Shown here piece after piece: positions 25,949 to 35,105 of a DNA stretch of 64,000 nucleotides. This DNA comes from Maribacter dokdonensis DSW-8 (GTDB taxonomy: Bacteria; Bacteroidota; Bacteroidia; Flavobacteriales; Flavobacteriaceae): assembly GCF_001447995.1 (NCBI RefSeq), contig NZ_LDPE01000003.1, forward strand, positions 226,488-290,487, read 5' to 3'. Position 1 is the stretch's first letter. Every line of letters starts with the position of its first letter. The notes beneath the pieces were generated by a model. The model saw only the letters and a list, made by a program, of their open reading frames with translations. It was not told where the DNA came from and did no database searches. The position numbers and the translations under genes are program-made.

Positions 25949-28701
25949 GTAAAGAAAACGAACAACGAACAACGAATAACGAACAACGTTTTCTAAAGCT
26001 TAGCGGCCTAGAACCCCTGATTGTAACTCCAGAAACCAATTTCATAAACGTTGGTGAGCGAACAAACGTTGCGGGTTCAAAAAAGTTTCTTCGTTTAGTA
26101 AAAGAGGAAAAGTTTGAAGAGGCATTGGCAGTGGCTAGGGAGCAGGTTGAAAATGGTGCCCAGGTTATTGATATTAACATGGATGACGGATTGATCGATG
26201 GTAAACAGGCTATGGTGAAATTTTTGAATCTTGTTATATCGGAGCCGGATATTTCTCGTGTGCCTATTATGATCGACAGTTCTAAATGGGAAATCATTGA
26301 AGCTGGTCTGCAAGTTGTTCAAGGTAAATGTGTGGTAAATTCCATAAGCTTAAAAGAGGGCGAAGAACAATTTATACACCACGCCAAACTCATAAAAAGA
26401 TATGGTGCCGCGGTAATTGTTATGGCTTTTGATGAGGTAGGTCAGGCAGATAATTATGACCGTAGAATTGAAATAGCAAAACGTTCGTATGATGTTTTGG
26501 TGAACAAGGTAAATTTTGCACCGGAGGATATCATTTTCGATTTAAATATTTTTCCGGTAGCAACGGGAATGGATGAGCATAAATTAAATGCTGTCGATTT
26601 TATTGAAGCTACAAGATGGGTCCGTGAAAACTTGCCACATGCCAGTGTAAGTGGTGGCGTTAGTAATGTTTCGTTTTCATTTAGGGGCAATAACCCGGTG
26701 CGTGAGGCTATGCACTCGGTCTTCTTGTACCACGCTATAAAAGCGGGTATGAACATGGGTATTGTAAATCCGAGTATGCTAGAGGTGTATGATGATATTC
26801 CTAAAGACTTATTGGAATATGTAGAAGATGTTATTCTAAATAGAAGAGATGATGCAACGGAGCGCTTGCTAGATTTTGCCGAATCTGTAGTTGGTAAAAC
26901 CAAGGAAAGTAAAATAGATCTATCGTGGCGAGAAGAACCTTTACAAGAGCGTATTACCCGTGCCTTGGTAAAAGGTATTGATCAATATATTATTGAAGAT
27001 GTTGAAGAAGCCAGGTTGGCTGCCAATAAGCCAATTGAAGTTATTGAGGGCAACTTAATGACGGGTATGAACGTGGTGGGCGATTTATTCGGTAGCGGAA
27101 AAATGTTCTTGCCGCAAGTGGTAAAATCTGCCCGAGTGATGAAGAAGGCGGTAGCTTATTTATTACCCTATATTGAAGAAGAAAAGTTATTGAATCCGCA
27201 AGTTGGAGATTCTGATAATGCCGGAAAGATTTTAATGGCAACCGTAAAGGGCGATGTTCATGATATTGGTAAAAATATTGTGGGTGTAGTATTGGCCTGT
27301 AACAATTATGAGATCGTTGATCTAGGCGTAATGGTGCCACCAGAAAAAATTATTGCAGCAGCTATTGAGCATAATGTAGATATTATAGGGCTTAGCGGAT
27401 TAATTACGCCATCATTGGATGAGATGGTGCATTTGGCAAAGGAAATGGAACGTAAAGATTTCAGTATTCCGTTGTTGATCGGTGGTGCAACCACCAGTAA
27501 GGCACATACCGCGGTAAAGATTGATCCACAATATAAAGAGGCAGTAGTTCATGTAAACGATGCCTCTAGAGCAGTAACCGTGGTGGGCGATTTGTTGCAA
27601 AAAGAAACATCTACGAGCTATAAGAAAAGTATAAAAGATGATTATGATGTGTTTAGGGAAAAGTTCTTGAACCGTTCATCTAGTAAAACCTATAAGCCAA
27701 TTTCTGCAGCACGGAGAAATAAGTTTAAAATAGATTGGAAAACTTCTGAAATTGTAAAGCCGAACAAATTGGGTATTCAGGTGATCGAAGATCTAGATCT
27801 GAATGTTTTGGTACCCTATATAGATTGGACTCCCTTCTTCAGAAGTTGGGAACTGCATGGTAAATATCCTGCAATATTGACCGATGAGGTTGTTGGGGAA
27901 CAAGCAACCGATTTATTCGCAGACGCTCAAGAGATGCTGAACAAGATAATTTCCGAAAAGAAATTAAAAGCTAAAGGTGTATTTGGACTGTTTCCTGCGA
28001 ATTCCATTAATGACGATGATATTTTAGTCGATACTAGTTCAAGTTTAGAAGGGAATACTGGGTCGCCTAGCGGAGCCAAAACAGATGGGAACTATACTTT
28101 CCGTACCCTTCGCCAACAATTAGAGCGTAGGGAAGGAGTCGCAGATTATGCCTTGGCGGATTTTATTGCTCCAAAAGAATCTGGGAAACAAGACTACATG
28201 GGTTGTTTCTGTGTATCCACAGGTTTTGGTACGGCAGAAATGGCGGCGCAATATGAGAAAGACCTAGATGACTATAACTCCATCATGGTAAAGGCATTGG
28301 CGGATCGTTTAGCCGAAGCATTTGCTGAATACTTGCATAAAGAAGTGAGAACAGCGCATTGGGGTTATGCCGCCAATGAAGATCTGAGCAATGAAGATTT
28401 AATAAAGGAATCTTATAAAGGTATTCGTCCTGCGCCTGGTTATCCTGCTTGTCCCGATCACTTGGAAAAATTGACCATTTGGGATGTTCTGAAAGTAAAG
28501 GAAACCATAGGTGTGGAGTTAACAGATAGTCTTGCCATGTGGCCGGCCGCATCTGTAAGCGGATATTATTTTGGTAACCCGGAAGCCCGTTACTTTGGTC
28601 TTGGTAAAATAAAACTGGATCAAGTAAAGGATTTTGCGGAACGAAAGGGGATTTCGTTTGAAGAAGCCGAGAAATGGCTTGCACCAAATATAGTGGACTA
28701 A
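25945..28701 (+). CDS. metH: Methionine synthase, pterin-B12-activation part (split MetH)
   Basis: A 918-residue protein lacking only the homocysteine module. The pterin (methyltetrahydrofolate) domain starts with [17 protein letters not shown] near residue 34 and includes [14 protein letters not shown]. The cobalamin cap and Rossmann domain carry the base-off motif [12 protein letters not shown] near 435 and [13 protein letters not shown] near 483. The C-terminal activation domain has the SAM-binding [12 protein letters not shown] near 832. The protein moves the methyl group from methyl-THF to cobalamin and is reactivated by SAM. The first codons ([13 protein letters not shown]) are a translated copy of the AACGAACAACG repeat, so the true start may lie a little downstream. 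It overlaps the four-helix-bundle gene by four bases. Confidence 0.95.
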   Translation: MSKENEQRTTNNEQRFLKLSGLEPLIVTPETNFINVGERTNVAGSKKFLRLVKEEKFEEALAVAREQVENGAQVIDINMDDGLIDGKQAMVKFLNLVISEPDISRVPIMIDSSKWEIIEAGLQVVQGKCVVNSISLKEGEEQFIHHAKLIKRYGAAVIVMAFDEVGQADNYDRRIEIAKRSYDVLVNKVNFAPEDIIFDLNIFPVATGMDEHKLNAVDFIEATRWVRENLPHASVSGGVSNVSFSFRGNNPVREAMHSVFLYHAIKAGMNMGIVNPSMLEVYDDIPKDLLEYVEDVILNRRDDATERLLDFAESVVGKTKESKIDLSWREEPLQERITRALVKGIDQYIIEDVEEARLAANKPIEVIEGNLMTGMNVVGDLFGSGKMFLPQVVKSARVMKKAVAYLLPYIEEEKLLNPQVGDSDNAGKILMATVKGDVHDIGKNIVGVVLACNNYEIVDLGVMVPPEKIIAAAIEHNVDIIGLSGLITPSLDEMVHLAKEMERKDFSIPLLIGGATTSKAHTAVKIDPQYKEAVVHVNDASRAVTVVGDLLQKETSTSYKKSIKDDYDVFREKFLNRSSSKTYKPISAARRNKFKIDWKTSEIVKPNKLGIQVIEDLDLNVLVPYIDWTPFFRSWELHGKYPAILTDEVVGEQATDLFADAQEMLNKIISEKKLKAKGVFGLFPANSINDDDILVDTSSSLEGNTGSPSGAKTDGNYTFRTLRQQLERREGVADYALADFIAPKESGKQDYMGCFCVSTGFGTAEMAAQYEKDLDDYNSIMVKALADRLAEAFAEYLHKEVRTAHWGYAANEDLSNEDLIKESYKGIRPAPGYPACPDHLEKLTIWDVLKVKETIGVELTDSLAMWPAASVSGYYFGNPEARYFGLGKIKLDQVKDFAERKGISFEEAEKWLAPNIVD
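25957..25990. repeat. AACGAACAACGAAC repeat inside the start of metH part 2
   Basis: Tandem AACGAACAACG units with one variant (AATAACGAACAACG). They are in frame and encode the unusual N terminus of the second metH protein. Confidence 0.55.
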
Positions 28702-28702
28702 T

Positions 28703-28809
28703 GCGTTAGGGATTGCAGCGGCATCTTTTTCTATTTCTGAACTGTGCCAATGTTAAGTAAAAAGAGTTGTTGAAATAGAAAAAATATAGCGAAAAGCCCG
28801 CCCGAACGC
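28703..28809 (+). ncRNA. Flavo-1-like structured RNA
   Basis: GCGTTAGGG (28703-28711) pairs with CCCGAACGC (28801-28809) apart from a one-base internal loop. Inside, TTTTCTATTTC pairs perfectly with GAAATAGAAAA, and AGCGGCATC and AGCGAAAAGCCCG flank that stem. The string GCGTTAGGGATTG...AGCGG...AAAGCCCG...GAACGCC matches my memory of the Flavo-1 RNA motif of Flavobacteria. It lies between metH and metF. The function of Flavo-1 is not established. Confidence 0.6.
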
Positions 28810-28877
28810 CCAAAGAAGAATTAAAGTAAATAAGCCTCTTGAAGGTTTGCTCATAACCAAGAGTAAAAGAATATAAA

Positions 28878-29831
28878 ATGAAAGTTACAGACCATATCAC
28901 CAATGCAAAGGGAAAAACACTTTTTTCTTTTGAGATCGTACCGCCGGTAAAGGGGAGAAATATTCAGGAATTGTACAATAATATTGATCCTTTAATGGAG
29001 TTTAACCCTCCGTTCATTGATGTGACTACATCGCGTGAAGAAACTATCTATATTAAAAAAGAAGGGCTTTTAGATAAGAAGACTACACGTATGAGACCTG
29101 GTACTGTGGGTATTTGTGCATCTATTCAACATAAATATAATGTAGATACGGTGCCTCATGTGCTTTGTGGCGGTTTCACCAAGGAGGAGACGGAATACTT
29201 GTTGGTTGATTGTCATTATTTAGGCATACAGAATGTAATGGCTTTACGTGGTGATGCCCGAAGTGAGCAAAAATATTTTGAGCCTACTGATGGAGGACAC
29301 CCGTTTGCTATAGATTTGGTAAAGCAGATCCAGGATTTGAATAAAGGTAAATATTTACATGAAACCGTGGAGAGCGAACACAGTAGTGAGTTCTGTATAG
29401 GGGTGGCGGGTTATCCGGAAAAACATTTAGAATCTCCATCATTACAATCGGACCTAAAGCGATTAAAGGAAAAGGTAGATGCCGGTGCGGATTATGTGGT
29501 TACGCAAATGTTCTTTGATAATAAGAAGTATTTTGAATTTGTAGAAGCTGCAAAGGAAATAGGAATTACCGTACCTATTATACCGGGCATTAAGCCTATT
29601 GCCGTAAAGAGGCACATGCAATTATTGCCGCAGGTGTTCAGAATAGATATGCCACAAGATTTAATAGAAGCTGTTGATGCTTGTGCCACCAACAAAGATG
29701 TACGTAAAGTAGGTATAGAATGGGCAATTCAACAATCTAAGGAATTGAAGGCGGCAGGTGTTCCTGTATTGCATTACTATTCTATGGGGAAATCCGATAA
29801 TATTAAGGCAATAGCGGAAGCACTATTTTAA
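28878..29831 (+). CDS. metF: Methylenetetrahydrofolate reductase
   Basis: This cytosolic flavoenzyme reduces 5,10-methylene-THF to 5-methyl-THF, the methyl donor for MetH. The 317-residue TIM-barrel protein begins with FSFEIVPPVKGRNIQELYNNI, contains IDVTTSREET near residue 51, the FAD-site ALRGD near 121 and CIGVAGYPEKH near 168. QMFFDNKKYFEF near 213 and PIIPGIKP near 234 follow. Length is close to the usual 300. It follows metH across 176 bases that hold the Flavo-1-like RNA. It is probably part of the same methionine regulon, though transcription may be separated by that RNA. Confidence 0.97.
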   Translation: MKVTDHITNAKGKTLFSFEIVPPVKGRNIQELYNNIDPLMEFNPPFIDVTTSREETIYIKKEGLLDKKTTRMRPGTVGICASIQHKYNVDTVPHVLCGGFTKEETEYLLVDCHYLGIQNVMALRGDARSEQKYFEPTDGGHPFAIDLVKQIQDLNKGKYLHETVESEHSSEFCIGVAGYPEKHLESPSLQSDLKRLKEKVDAGADYVVTQMFFDNKKYFEFVEAAKEIGITVPIIPGIKPIAVKRHMQLLPQVFRIDMPQDLIEAVDACATNKDVRKVGIEWAIQQSKELKAAGVPVLHYYSMGKSDNIKAIAEALF

Positions 29832-29884
29832 AGGTTTAAAAAGTATTTAGTAGATCGTATTACGAACAAAATGTCCGATAATGA

Positions 29885-29921
29885 TAATACTTTGTACTTA
29901 ATACTTCGTACTTGATACTTA
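29885..29921. repeat. ACTTAATACTTCGTACTT-type repeat
   Basis: Short repeated steps (TACTTTGTACTT, AATACTTCGTACTT, GATACTTAT) in the sense opposite to the AGTACGAAGTA repeat at 14240-14272, directly before the promoter at 29926. Confidence 0.45.
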
Positions 29922-29925
29922 TAAC

Positions 29926-29933
29926 TATTTTTG
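29926..29933 (+). promoter_or_regulatory. -7 promoter element giving an almost leaderless transcript
   Basis: TATTTTTG matches TAnnTTTG and ends only six bases before the ATG at 29940. Transcription would begin at or next to the start codon. Confidence 0.45.
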
Positions 29934-29939
29934 CCTACA

Positions 29940-31037
29940 ATGAATTTTAAGTTTCTAACCATTGTAATGCTATCGGTAAGTTTTTGCTTTGCGCAAGAAG
30001 CTATCGAGAAAAAGAAGTACACGCTTGATGCCAATCAGTTCTATGGTTCCATCATACTGCACAATCCAGATATTTCGCATTTGATCACATCGCACCCGGC
30101 AGGGGTTATTTTAAGTTATAACCGCAAAACATACGGGGAAGAAGAATGGGAAGAGTTGTATAATTATCCGGATCTGGGTTACTCTTTTATTTATCAGAAT
30201 ACGAACAACAGCACGTTGGGCGATAATTATGGTTTGTATGCGCACTACAATTTTTATTTTTTTAGGCGGAACATGCAATTACGCGTAGGGCAAGGTATTG
30301 CATACGCTACTAATCCGTACGATAAAGAGACCAATTTTAGAAATAATGCCTACGGCTCGGATTTTTTAAGTTCAACCTATTTAATGTTGAACTATCATAA
30401 AGAGAATATTATAAAAGGATTGGGTTTTAAGGCAGGTGTGTCCGTAATTCACTATTCCAACGCCAATTTTAGGGCACCGAATACGTCTACTAATACCTTG
30501 GCATTTAATGCCGGTTTTGTATATGATCTAGATGGTGGTGCTGAAATTGATTATGTACACAGGGAAAAAGAAAAATTGACTGAGCCATTGCGTTACAATT
30601 TTGCGTTGAGAGCTGGTTTAAACGAGAGTGATGTTATTGATTCCGGTCAATATGGCTTTGTAGTGCTTTCTGCCTATGCCGATAAAAGGGTTGGAAGAAA
30701 AAGTGCTCTTCAAGTGGGGACAGATGTATACTTTTCTAATTTTTTGAAAGAGTTGATCAGGTATCAAAGTATTGCTTTTCCAGAGAATAATGTAGATGCC
30801 GATGATGATTATAAAAGGGTAGGTGTATTTGCGGGTCATGAACTGTTCATTAATGAAATGTCCGTCATTTCACAATTTGGCTACTATGTATATTATCCGT
30901 TCGATTTTGAAGGTCGCACCTATTTGCGTGTGGGATTAAAGCGCTATTTTGGAGATAAAGTTTTTGGGGCGTTAACCTTAAAGTCTCACGGTGCAAAAGC
31001 GGAAGCGGTAGAATTTGGGATAGGAATACGATTGTAG
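29940..31037 (+). CDS. Acyloxyacyl hydrolase / PagL-like lipid A deacylase family protein
   Basis: A 365-residue outer-membrane protein. The signal peptide MNFKFLTIVMLSVSFCFAQ is followed by beta-rich sequence. Near residue 169, VIHYSNANFRAPN holds His171 and Ser173 in the HxSN...PN arrangement of PagL-type lipid A 3-O-deacylases. The length is about twice that of PagL, as in the larger Bacteroidota acyloxyacyl hydrolase group. It would remove acyl chains from lipid A in the outer membrane; activity is inferred from the motif only. The start is the ATG at 29940, not the upstream in-frame TTG at 29931, which overlaps the promoter. The next gene follows after four bases. Confidence 0.75.
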   Translation: MNFKFLTIVMLSVSFCFAQEAIEKKKYTLDANQFYGSIILHNPDISHLITSHPAGVILSYNRKTYGEEEWEELYNYPDLGYSFIYQNTNNSTLGDNYGLYAHYNFYFFRRNMQLRVGQGIAYATNPYDKETNFRNNAYGSDFLSSTYLMLNYHKENIIKGLGFKAGVSVIHYSNANFRAPNTSTNTLAFNAGFVYDLDGGAEIDYVHREKEKLTEPLRYNFALRAGLNESDVIDSGQYGFVVLSAYADKRVGRKSALQVGTDVYFSNFLKELIRYQSIAFPENNVDADDDYKRVGVFAGHELFINEMSVISQFGYYVYYPFDFEGRTYLRVGLKRYFGDKVFGALTLKSHGAKAEAVEFGIGIRL

Positions 31038-31041
31038 AAAT

Positions 31042-31857
31042 ATGATGTTAGAAAATAGAAAACATAAAATAGACATTTGGACAAAAGGGATGTACCAAAC
31101 ATTTTTGACCTTCACTACTATGTTTGTTTTGCTGCTCATAGCTAATTCTTGCGATTCTGAAAACGCTTCAGATTGTTTTCAGAGTACAGGTGATATGATA
31201 CGAGAGGAAGTTACAGTAGCTGAATTTACGAGTATTACCGTATTTGAGAATGTGACTTTGGTTATAAAACAAGGCGACACCCAAAAAGTAGAAATAGAAA
31301 CCGGTGAAAATCTTAGAAATGAGGTTTCTGCTGTTGTAGAAGATGGTCAATTATTACTGACCGATACGAACGATTGTAATTATGTAAGAGATTATGCTAC
31401 CACTACGATCTACGTAATTACCCCTAATTTGACCAGTATACGTAGCAGTACAGGTTTTCCTATTAAAAGTGACGGAGTTTTGGCTTTTGATAGCTTAAGA
31501 TTGTTGTCTGAAAGTTTTACGAATCCGGAAGCAGAAACAACAGATGGGGAATTTGATCTAGATTTAGAAGTGGCTTCGTTAAGTTTAACGGTTAACGGCA
31601 TTGCCTATTTTAAGTTGAAAGGAACTGCGGAAAGTATGAGTATTACCATAGCTGCAGGTGATTCTAGAATTGAGGCTGAAGCATTGATCGCTGATCGGGT
31701 TACCATAAACCATAGAGGTTCAAATGATATTTTAGTGAATCCGCAAGAAAGTCTTACCGGAGTATTAAGGGGTACTGGCGATTTACAAAGCTATAACCGC
31801 CCGGCAACTGTTGAAGTGGAAGAATTGTATAACGGAAGATTGATTTTTGTGGAATGA
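31042..31857 (+). CDS. Head GIN domain (DUF2807) lipoprotein
   Basis: A 271-residue secreted protein of the putative auto-transporter adhesin head GIN (DUF2807) family. The hydrophobic signal segment FLTFTTMFVLLLIANSCDSE has a lipobox-like ANSC, so it is probably lipidated. The start may be the ATG at 31042 or an internal ATG at residue 17. The mature part is a right-handed beta-helix-like repeat (FENVTLVIKQGDTQKVEIETGENL, SLSLTVNGIAYFKLKGTAESMSI, VTINHRGSNDI) with the family's closing LRGTGDLQSYNRP. The function is unknown. It lies between the PagL-like gene and a serine hydrolase gene that it overlaps by four bases, so the three genes look like one operon. Confidence 0.8.
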   Translation: MMLENRKHKIDIWTKGMYQTFLTFTTMFVLLLIANSCDSENASDCFQSTGDMIREEVTVAEFTSITVFENVTLVIKQGDTQKVEIETGENLRNEVSAVVEDGQLLLTDTNDCNYVRDYATTTIYVITPNLTSIRSSTGFPIKSDGVLAFDSLRLLSESFTNPEAETTDGEFDLDLEVASLSLTVNGIAYFKLKGTAESMSITIAAGDSRIEAEALIADRVTINHRGSNDILVNPQESLTGVLRGTGDLQSYNRPATVEVEELYNGRLIFVE

Positions 31858-32990
31858 ATCCCATTTTAAAATATCTGAAAAATGTATTCGCTACTAAACG
31901 AGTGTTGGGAGATGACCCGACTTTGACCGGATTGGTAAAAGCAGATGCTGTTTTACAAGATATGTATGCCGATGATAAATTTCCAGGATTGGCAATTACG
32001 GTTTTAAAAGAGGGAAAAACCATTTTCCAAAAAGGGTATGGGTATGCGGATTTAGATACCAAAAGATATGTAGACCCAAAATCCTCAATTTTTAGAATTG
32101 CAAGTGTATCCAAGCCTATAGCGGCTACCGCATTGGCACATATGGTGCAAGAAGGGTTGATCTCATTAGACGAATCTTTCTATACCTATCTGCCAGATTA
32201 CCCCAAGAAAAAGTGGGATTTCACTATTCGTCAATTGGCTAGCCATACAGCAGGTATACGTGTGTATAAAGGCAAGGAATTCGCCTTGAACGAACCTTTT
32301 GGGATAAAGGATAGTTTATCAATTTTTAAAAACGATCCGTTGGTATTTGAACCAGGTACCGAATATTTGTACAATAGTTTTGATTGGGTAATGATTTCGG
32401 CGGCCATGCAAGAAGCAAGTGGTATTCCGTTTGAAGCATATGTGCAGGAGAAAGTATTGGATCCATTGGGAATGAAAAACACATACATACCTAGAAGGCA
32501 TCCTGATGATAACCTTAAGCAATCGGATATAGATGTGAATGCTATTGCAACATCCGAAGCACAGAACAATATAACTGCATTTTATACCAAAAGCTTGTCC
32601 GGGTTTAGAAAAGCGACTCCCGTAGATATCTTTTACAAGCTTGCTGGTGGAGGTTATTTATCAACTTCAGAAGATATTGCCAAATTCGGTCAGGCATTTT
32701 TAGATCAAAAAGTAGGGGTCAATGAAGCTATTTTGCATCAATTTTTAACTGCTCAGCTAGTAAACGGTAATTCTACATACTACGGTTTAGGTTGGCAGGT
32801 AAGTGAAGATGCCAAAGGGCGTAAGTTTTTTGGACATGTGGGTAGTGGGGTAGGTGGGTATTCCAATTTTTTCGTGTATCCAAAAGAGCAATTGGTGTTT
32901 TCAATTCTGATCAATAGTACAGACCCTAAAGTACAAGAAGATCTTGATGTTGTGATAGATTCTTTTTTTGATGAGCTTGATTACAACTGA
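31854..32990 (+). CDS. Serine hydrolase of the beta-lactamase / AmpC-like family
   Basis: A 378-residue penicillin-binding-protein-like serine hydrolase. The SxxK motif is SVSK (Ser84, Lys87) in FRIASVSKPIAATALAHM. The second motif region is YLYNSFDWVM near residue 168, where the usual YxN is shifted to Y-N-S. The third motif is FGHVGSGVGGYSN near 325 (HxG). Such proteins act as D-alanyl-aminopeptidases, esterases or beta-lactamases, and which applies here is unknown. No signal peptide is evident in the first 30 residues, so it may be cytoplasmic. It overlaps the DUF2807 gene by ATGA, implying translational coupling. Confidence 0.87.
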   Translation: MNPILKYLKNVFATKRVLGDDPTLTGLVKADAVLQDMYADDKFPGLAITVLKEGKTIFQKGYGYADLDTKRYVDPKSSIFRIASVSKPIAATALAHMVQEGLISLDESFYTYLPDYPKKKWDFTIRQLASHTAGIRVYKGKEFALNEPFGIKDSLSIFKNDPLVFEPGTEYLYNSFDWVMISAAMQEASGIPFEAYVQEKVLDPLGMKNTYIPRRHPDDNLKQSDIDVNAIATSEAQNNITAFYTKSLSGFRKATPVDIFYKLAGGGYLSTSEDIAKFGQAFLDQKVGVNEAILHQFLTAQLVNGNSTYYGLGWQVSEDAKGRKFFGHVGSGVGGYSNFFVYPKEQLVFSILINSTDPKVQEDLDVVIDSFFDELDYN

Positions 32991-33058
32991 TTTAATGTTT
33001 TTTAAAATTTAAAGAAAGGGTATATTAGTCTCGCTAACCGTGAGATTTTTAATATAGA

Positions 33059-34378
33059 ATGAGCTTACCACCAGAAACCACCCCAGTTGAAGAGAAAAAA
33101 AAGAACATAAAATGGCTTCAACGACTTAAAGAAGAAAGTTGGGAAGCAGAATTGCTAGTTTCTGCAATTGCCATTTTTGGAACGTTTCAACTATTTGGTT
33201 TAATAGAATGGGTTACAAATAAATACATTGATCTATTACCTGTTGAGCAATACATTTATGGGTATATGATTGTTTTTTTAGGCTTGTTGGCTATTAGTAT
33301 CTTGGTCTCTATGTTCGTAATTCATTTCGTTTTACGAGCGTATTGGATTGGATTAGTAGGGTTGAATTCTGTTTTTCCAGATTATAGTATTGAAGATAGT
33401 GTATACTCTAAAATTTATACCGAGAAGATTTTGTCCATACTCCCAAAGCAACAAGATACTATTCAAAAGGTAGATGAATTATGCAGTGTAATTTTTTCTT
33501 CAGCATTCACTATTCTATTGATTTATTCTTACATGTCCTTGTTTTTAAGTATTTATATGCTGATATATAACTTGTTATTGGATTATGTGCCGAGTTATAT
33601 ACTGTTAATACCTTTATTTATAATTTCAGGTCTTCTTGTATTACAAATGATTTTTAGTGTCATCGGAAATTTAAAAAAGTACAAGTCTAATGTAATGGTA
33701 CAAACTTGGATGTTTAAATTGGTCAAATTTACATCAATGGTTACCTATGGTCCTTTATACCGTAATTTACTGCAGGTTTCAATGGTTTTTGGGTCTAATT
33801 TTAAGAAGAAAAAATCTTTAGTTTATCTCGTGCTATCGTTTTTTGCATCAGGCATATTTTTGACATTAGTGAAATTTCAAGATACCAATATTCCTCATTT
33901 GATTTTTCCAAAAGATCATGATGTAAATCTAATGTACTTGAGTTATTATAGTGATCAAAACCCTGATGAATCATTTTTGTTGACTCCACAAATACAGTCT
34001 GATATTATAATGGGTGAGACTGTAAAGCTGTTTATTCCCGTATTTCATCATGAACGTAATTATCAAGCTGCTACTTGCGGCGAATATCAAGAAGACGATA
34101 GTTTGTCCAATGAACAGGAAAGAGTTAAATCTAGAAAATTTTATCTTGATTGCTATAATAAATATCATATGGTTACTTTGAACGGTCAATTACTGAATAT
34201 AGATTTTCTCAAAAAAGATCATGCCGTTTCAGAGCAATTTGGTATTGTTGGTTTTATAGATAAAGAGTTTTTGAAAAAAGGAGAGAATACTCTAGTGGTA
34301 ACAAAAACACTAGGCGATGTAAAAGAGTTTACATGGACTATTCCCTTCTATTATCAGCCCAATGCACAATTAAAGTAA
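33059..34378 (+). CDS. Uncharacterised multi-pass membrane protein
   Basis: A 439-residue protein whose family I do not recognise. The N terminus is charged (EEKKKNIKWLQRLKEESWEAE) and there are about five membrane segments. These are near residues 32-52, 66-92, 143-170, 178-202 and 253-273. A C-terminal soluble region of about 160 residues follows and is probably periplasmic. It contains two cysteines (in ATCGEYQED and YLDCYNKYH) that could form a disulfide, and ends in a beta-rich part (GENTLVVTKTLGDVKEFTWTIPFYY). No catalytic motif is visible. It is followed after 41 bases by a small secreted protein, possibly co-expressed. Confidence 0.7.
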   Translation: MSLPPETTPVEEKKKNIKWLQRLKEESWEAELLVSAIAIFGTFQLFGLIEWVTNKYIDLLPVEQYIYGYMIVFLGLLAISILVSMFVIHFVLRAYWIGLVGLNSVFPDYSIEDSVYSKIYTEKILSILPKQQDTIQKVDELCSVIFSSAFTILLIYSYMSLFLSIYMLIYNLLLDYVPSYILLIPLFIISGLLVLQMIFSVIGNLKKYKSNVMVQTWMFKLVKFTSMVTYGPLYRNLLQVSMVFGSNFKKKKSLVYLVLSFFASGIFLTLVKFQDTNIPHLIFPKDHDVNLMYLSYYSDQNPDESFLLTPQIQSDIIMGETVKLFIPVFHHERNYQAATCGEYQEDDSLSNEQERVKSRKFYLDCYNKYHMVTLNGQLLNIDFLKKDHAVSEQFGIVGFIDKEFLKKGENTLVVTKTLGDVKEFTWTIPFYYQPNAQLK

Positions 34379-34419
34379 CTTTTTAACGCTATGAGATTAT
34401 CAAATTTAAATTTATTGAC

Positions 34420-34908
34420 ATGAAGGTAAAGTGTTTTTTAATTGTATTGTTTGCAATGGCTATAAACGTTTCTGCACAAGAAATTACAACGTTTACGGGC
34501 ATATGGGGAATGGAGTATTATCAAGACGATAAGGAAATTACCAAGAAGGAAGTAAAAGAATTATTTTCTAATAATGATGGAATTTATAGCGACTGGAAAA
34601 AAGCTGACACAAAAAAGAGTATCGCTACCATTGCTTTAGTCGGCGAAATAGTTGGAGTAACCTGGGGCTCGGTAGAATTATTTAACAATGACCCTGTTGT
34701 AAGTGACAGGGATAAAGCGAGAAAGGCAATTGGGCCATTATTGGGTGGTATTGGCTCTGGTATAATTGCTATTATATTTTTGAATGGTTCTAATAAGGCA
34801 AGAAAACAAGCTATACTTGCTTATAATAAGCAATTTGATGATAAAACGGCTTTTAAACTTAGACCGGTAGCTAATGAGAATGGACTAGGTATTGCACTTA
34901 GATGGTAA
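34420..34908 (+). CDS. Uncharacterised small secreted protein
   Basis: A 162-residue protein with a Sec signal peptide (MKVKCFLIVLFAMAINVSAQ) and a charged region (EYYQDDKEITKKEVKELFSNN). Two hydrophobic glycine-rich stretches lie near residues 66-86 and 107-126 (IGPLLGGIGSGIIAIIFL). The pattern resembles small Bacteroidota proteins with paired glycine-zipper-like helices, but I cannot name a family. It may associate with a membrane. Confidence 0.65.
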   Translation: MKVKCFLIVLFAMAINVSAQEITTFTGIWGMEYYQDDKEITKKEVKELFSNNDGIYSDWKKADTKKSIATIALVGEIVGVTWGSVELFNNDPVVSDRDKARKAIGPLLGGIGSGIIAIIFLNGSNKARKQAILAYNKQFDDKTAFKLRPVANENGLGIALRW

Positions 34909-35033
34909 GAGGTTTAAAGATTTAACACAAAACCTTCACTTTTTGAGAAAGAAATTGATTTTTATAAAAAAATAAAATCCAAAACAGCCACTTTTAAATA
35001 TAATTACTACATTAGCCACAGATTACAAAAGTG
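34909..35033. other. Spacer and 5' leader before the aromatic leader peptide
   Basis: AT-rich. CACTTTT (34989-34995) and AAAAGTG (35027-35033) form a perfect 7-bp inverted repeat that ends right at the leader peptide ATG. No exact TAnnTTTG promoter is visible, so the transcription start is not placed. Confidence 0.4.
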
Positions 35034-35105
35034 ATGACAAAACAATATTTCTGGAACGGTTTTTATTTTTACTTCTTTTTTAAGAGAGGTACGGGACTGT
35101 TGTAG
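35034..35105 (+). CDS. Phe/Tyr-rich leader peptide of the pheA operon
   Basis: A 23-codon frame from ATG 35034 to TAG 35103-35105. It encodes MTKQYFWNGFYFYFFFKRG followed by TGLL. Residues 5-16 contain six Phe, three Tyr and one Trp, ten aromatic residues in twelve. The operon downstream makes phenylalanine and tyrosine (prephenate dehydratase, aminotransferase, prephenate dehydrogenase, DAHP synthase/chorismate mutase). The combination is that of a transcription-attenuation leader such as pheL of enterobacteria. Ribosome stalling at uncharged tRNA-Phe or tRNA-Tyr codons would be the sensor. A GTG directly before the ATG could also start translation. The sequence is too aromatic and too well placed to be chance, but translation is inferred. 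Confidence 0.8.
   Translation: MTKQYFWNGFYFYFFFKRGTGLL

Noticed and set aside
26454..26903. 149-codon minus-strand frame inside metH part 2
   Set aside because: Antisense shadow of the pterin-binding domain.
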